7,379 nt of DNA. It comes from Magnetococcales bacterium (GTDB lineage Bacteria > Pseudomonadota > Magnetococcia > Magnetococcales > Magnetaquicoccaceae). This document shows, piece by piece, positions 5,616 to 7,379 of this stretch. The first letter of the stretch is position 1, and each line of letters starts with the position of its first letter. The stretch is taken from contig JADGCR010000110.1 in assembly GCA_015228895.1 (NCBI GenBank), positions 1 through 7,379 of the forward strand, written 5' to 3'. Below the pieces are notes generated by a model. It saw nothing but the letters and a program-made list of their open reading frames with translations. It made no database searches and was not told where the DNA came from. Both the position numbers and the translations under genes were made by a program.

Positions 5616-6887
5616 ATGCTCATCGAATTCAGCGTTTCCAACTATCTCTCCTTCTGCGAACGGCAGACCCTAAGCATGGCCGCCAGCGGCACCTATCGCG
5701 AGTGGCCGGAAAACACCTTCTCCACCGGCATTCCCAGACTGCCCAGACTGCTGAAATCGACGGTCATATACGGCCCCAACGCCTCCGGCAAAAGCAACCT
5801 GATCCGCGCCGCCCTGTTCATGTGGGATTTCGTCTTGAACTCCGCCAAGGGCCAGGAGGGGGATCTCATCGAAATCCACCCCTTTTTGCTCAACCACAAG
5901 AACAGTCAATCCCCCAGCGTCTTCGAAATGATCTTCATCGAAGAGGATATCCGCTATCAGTACGGCTTCGCCGTCACCCGGGAGCGGGTGGTCCATGAAT
6001 GGCTCATCGCCTATCCCAGCGGCAGACCGCAACGCTGGTTCGAACGCTACTTCGACGCCCCATCCGGCAAGGAGGTCTGGAACCTCCACAAAAAATACAT
6101 GCCCGGCAACCGGGAGGTCTGGCGCGACGCCACCCGCAAAAACGCGCTTTATCTCTCCACCGCCATCCAGCTCAACTCCGCGTCGCTCAGGCCCGTCTTC
6201 GACTGGTTCGACAAGCGCCTCAGGGTCTTCAGACCCCACATGGAGATCAGCAAGGAGTTCTCCGCCTCCCTCTGCAAGGATCCCGACGGACGCTTAAGGG
6301 TGCTGAAATTCCTCAATCAGGCCGACATGGACATCGAAGGAATTCGCCTGGAGAGCCGGACCGTGGGGGATCTGGGCATGGAGGATCTCCCCCCGGAGAT
6401 CCGCGCCGCACTTCAGAAAGAAATGTCGAACACCGTGGTCACCGAGATCCGCTTCGAGCGCTCCATGGGGGATACCGGCAAGCCGGTGCTGCTCCCCTGG
6501 GAGGCCGAATCCCGGGGGACGCAAAAACTGTTCGCCCTGGCCTGGCCCTGGATGAACATCCTCGGCCAGGGGCGGGTGCTGTTCATGGACGAAATGGATA
6601 CCAGCCTTCATCATCATCTGGTGAAATTCCTCTTCGGCCTGATGCACGATCCCATGACCAACCCCAGTCAGGCGCAGCTGATCAGCACCACCCACGATAC
6701 CGCCCTGATGGACAACTCCGCCTTCCGCCGGGATCAGTTCTGGATGGTGGAGAAAACCGGCGACCGTTGCAGCGAGCTCTATCCCATCTCCGATTTCGAC
6801 ATCCAGCAGGGCGAACCCCTGCAACGCCGCTATCTTGAGGGCTCTTTCGGCGCGGTGCCGGCCCTGAAGCGTTTCAAGGATCTTTAA
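5616..6887 (+). CDS. AAA15-family ABC-like ATPase of an abortive-infection type system (AbiLi/RloA-like)
   Basis: This 423-residue cytoplasmic ATPase belongs to the SMC/OLD-like AAA15 group. It begins MLIEFSVSNYLSFCERQTLS, the typical N-FxSFxxxxxLSM opening. Walker A is GPNASGKSN at 53-61 (K59). An insertion domain covers about 95-285. The ABC signature region ESRGTQKLFAL is at 298-308, Walker B VLFMDEMDTSLH at 321-332 (D325, E326), and the STTHD switch at 358-362. The tail keeps the family blocks RRDQFWMVEK (371-380), ELYPISDF (387-394) and RRYLEGSFGAVPAL (404-417). ATG 5616 is preferred over ATG 5550 because homologs start at the MLIEFSV-type strand; its ribosome site is weak. The RloB gene follows directly. 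Such ATPases are thought to sense infection and control a partner effector; that role is inferred. All ATPase motifs are intact. Confidence 0.93.
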   Translation: MLIEFSVSNYLSFCERQTLSMAASGTYREWPENTFSTGIPRLPRLLKSTVIYGPNASGKSNLIRAALFMWDFVLNSAKGQEGDLIEIHPFLLNHKNSQSPSVFEMIFIEEDIRYQYGFAVTRERVVHEWLIAYPSGRPQRWFERYFDAPSGKEVWNLHKKYMPGNREVWRDATRKNALYLSTAIQLNSASLRPVFDWFDKRLRVFRPHMEISKEFSASLCKDPDGRLRVLKFLNQADMDIEGIRLESRTVGDLGMEDLPPEIRAALQKEMSNTVVTEIRFERSMGDTGKPVLLPWEAESRGTQKLFALAWPWMNILGQGRVLFMDEMDTSLHHHLVKFLFGLMHDPMTNPSQAQLISTTHDTALMDNSAFRRDQFWMVEKTGDRCSELYPISDFDIQQGEPLQRRYLEGSFGAVPALKRFKDL

Positions 6888-6890
6888 GGG

Positions 6891-7379
6891 GTGGCTACTT
6901 CGTCGAAACCGCCGCTCATCTCCTGGCTGCGCACGCCCAGGGAGCGTACGGGAGCCTCCCTGGAGCGCGCTCATCCCCGCACGCCCCCAAGAGAGCGGAT
7001 TCTGCTGCTGCTGCCCGAGGCGGCGGCGGGCTATTTCAGAGATTTCATCGCCGAGTTGAGACCGCCGGAAGAGGTGATCTGCCTGCCCCTGCCCGAGCCC
7101 GGTGAGGTGCCGATCGCCTGTCAGACCCTCTTTCGGGAGTCGGGGCCGTGCAAACGGATCTTTCTGGTGATGGAGCAGGCCAAAACCCATGCCGCCGCCA
7201 CCCGGGAGATCTGGCGGCAGTTGCAGGAGCAGTTCCAGGACACCGAGCCGGTGCATGTGCGATTCATCGGCTGTCGGCCAAGCTTCGATCTCTGGCTTCT
7301 GCTCCACTTCGAGGCGCCGGGGGTTGAGGCGGACAATCCGGAAGCCCTGCGGAACAAAGTGGCGGCACTGTTGCAAAAA
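6891..7379 (+). CDS. RloB/AbiLii-family protein, divergent, C-terminus off the window
   Basis: A GTG start at 6891 lies ten bases after AAGGA (6876-6880) and opens a frame of 163 codons that is still open at the right edge. The clearest family sign is the block RPSFDLWLLLHFEAPG at 129-144, matching the NPCFELWLLLHFE-type core of RloB proteins. The preceding strand RERILLLLPEAAAGYFRDFI (34-53) sits where the family usually has a VCEGxxTExxYF motif, and RIFLVMEQAKTH (89-100) sits where an FDRDxH motif is usual. Both acidic motifs appear altered. The position right after an AAA15 ATPase gives strong support, since this gene pair is the known AbiL-type arrangement. The product is the likely effector of the pair. 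Whether the altered residues abolish a nuclease-like activity is unknown. Confidence 0.85.
   Translation, partial: MATSSKPPLISWLRTPRERTGASLERAHPRTPPRERILLLLPEAAAGYFRDFIAELRPPEEVICLPLPEPGEVPIACQTLFRESGPCKRIFLVMEQAKTHAAATREIWRQLQEQFQDTEPVHVRFIGCRPSFDLWLLLHFEAPGVEADNPEALRNKVAALLQK

Noticed and set aside
5429..5998. Plus-strand frame of 189 codons running into the ATPase gene
   Set aside because: Most of it overlaps the ATPase in another frame and its sequence is Arg/Gln/His/Pro-rich; the ATPase frame carries Walker A here.
6294..7376. Long open minus-strand frame (360 codons) across the ATPase and RloB genes
   Set aside because: It is antisense to two recognised families and has no domain-like pattern, so it is a codon-bias shadow.
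1..7379. CRISPR array, tRNA, rRNA or insertion sequence
   Set aside because: No regularly spaced repeats, no tRNA-like cloverleaf pattern noticed by eye, no rRNA-like stretch, and no transposase frame or terminal inverted repeats were seen.

Overview
The window looks like part of a Gram-negative chromosome, most likely from a member of the Pseudomonadota. The evidence is an ABC-2/Wzm-Wzt polysaccharide exporter, a CMP-sugar synthetase and mostly G/C-ending codons. The exact lineage cannot be read from the sequence. Seven genes are confidently supported, two of them cut by the window edges.

Left part (1-3734) is a surface-polysaccharide locus with two divergent arms. The minus-strand arm carries a cytidylyltransferase of the CMP-acylneuraminate synthetase type. 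A 2-hydroxyacid dehydrogenase overlaps it by four bases and runs off the left edge. The plus-strand arm is a two-gene ABC exporter: an ABC-2 permease (Wzm-like), then a Wzt-like ATPase with an added C-terminal carbohydrate-binding-type domain. Together they suggest synthesis of an activated acidic sugar and export of a lipid-linked glycan (O antigen, capsule or similar). The 214-base divergent gap holds candidate promoters for both arms.

Middle part (3735-5615) is sparse and patchy. It has about 400 noncoding bases with a possible terminator and a promoter-like TATAACC pair. A lone class I SAM-dependent methyltransferase follows, with an A/T-rich 5' half and a very good ribosome binding site. 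Then come about 790 bases with no convincing gene, including an A/T-rich stretch and minus-strand frames that look like decayed coding DNA. This resembles an accessory or recombination-prone segment.

Right part (5616-7379) is a tight two-gene operon: an AAA15-type ABC-like ATPase followed, after a single stop codon and one intervening codon in the same frame, by an RloB/AbiLii-family protein cut by the right edge. This pair matches the architecture of AbiL-type abortive-infection systems. The RloB partner keeps the family's FDLWLLLHFE-type block but appears to lack the usual acidic residues elsewhere, so it may be a divergent or repurposed effector. This is the most interesting signal in the window.
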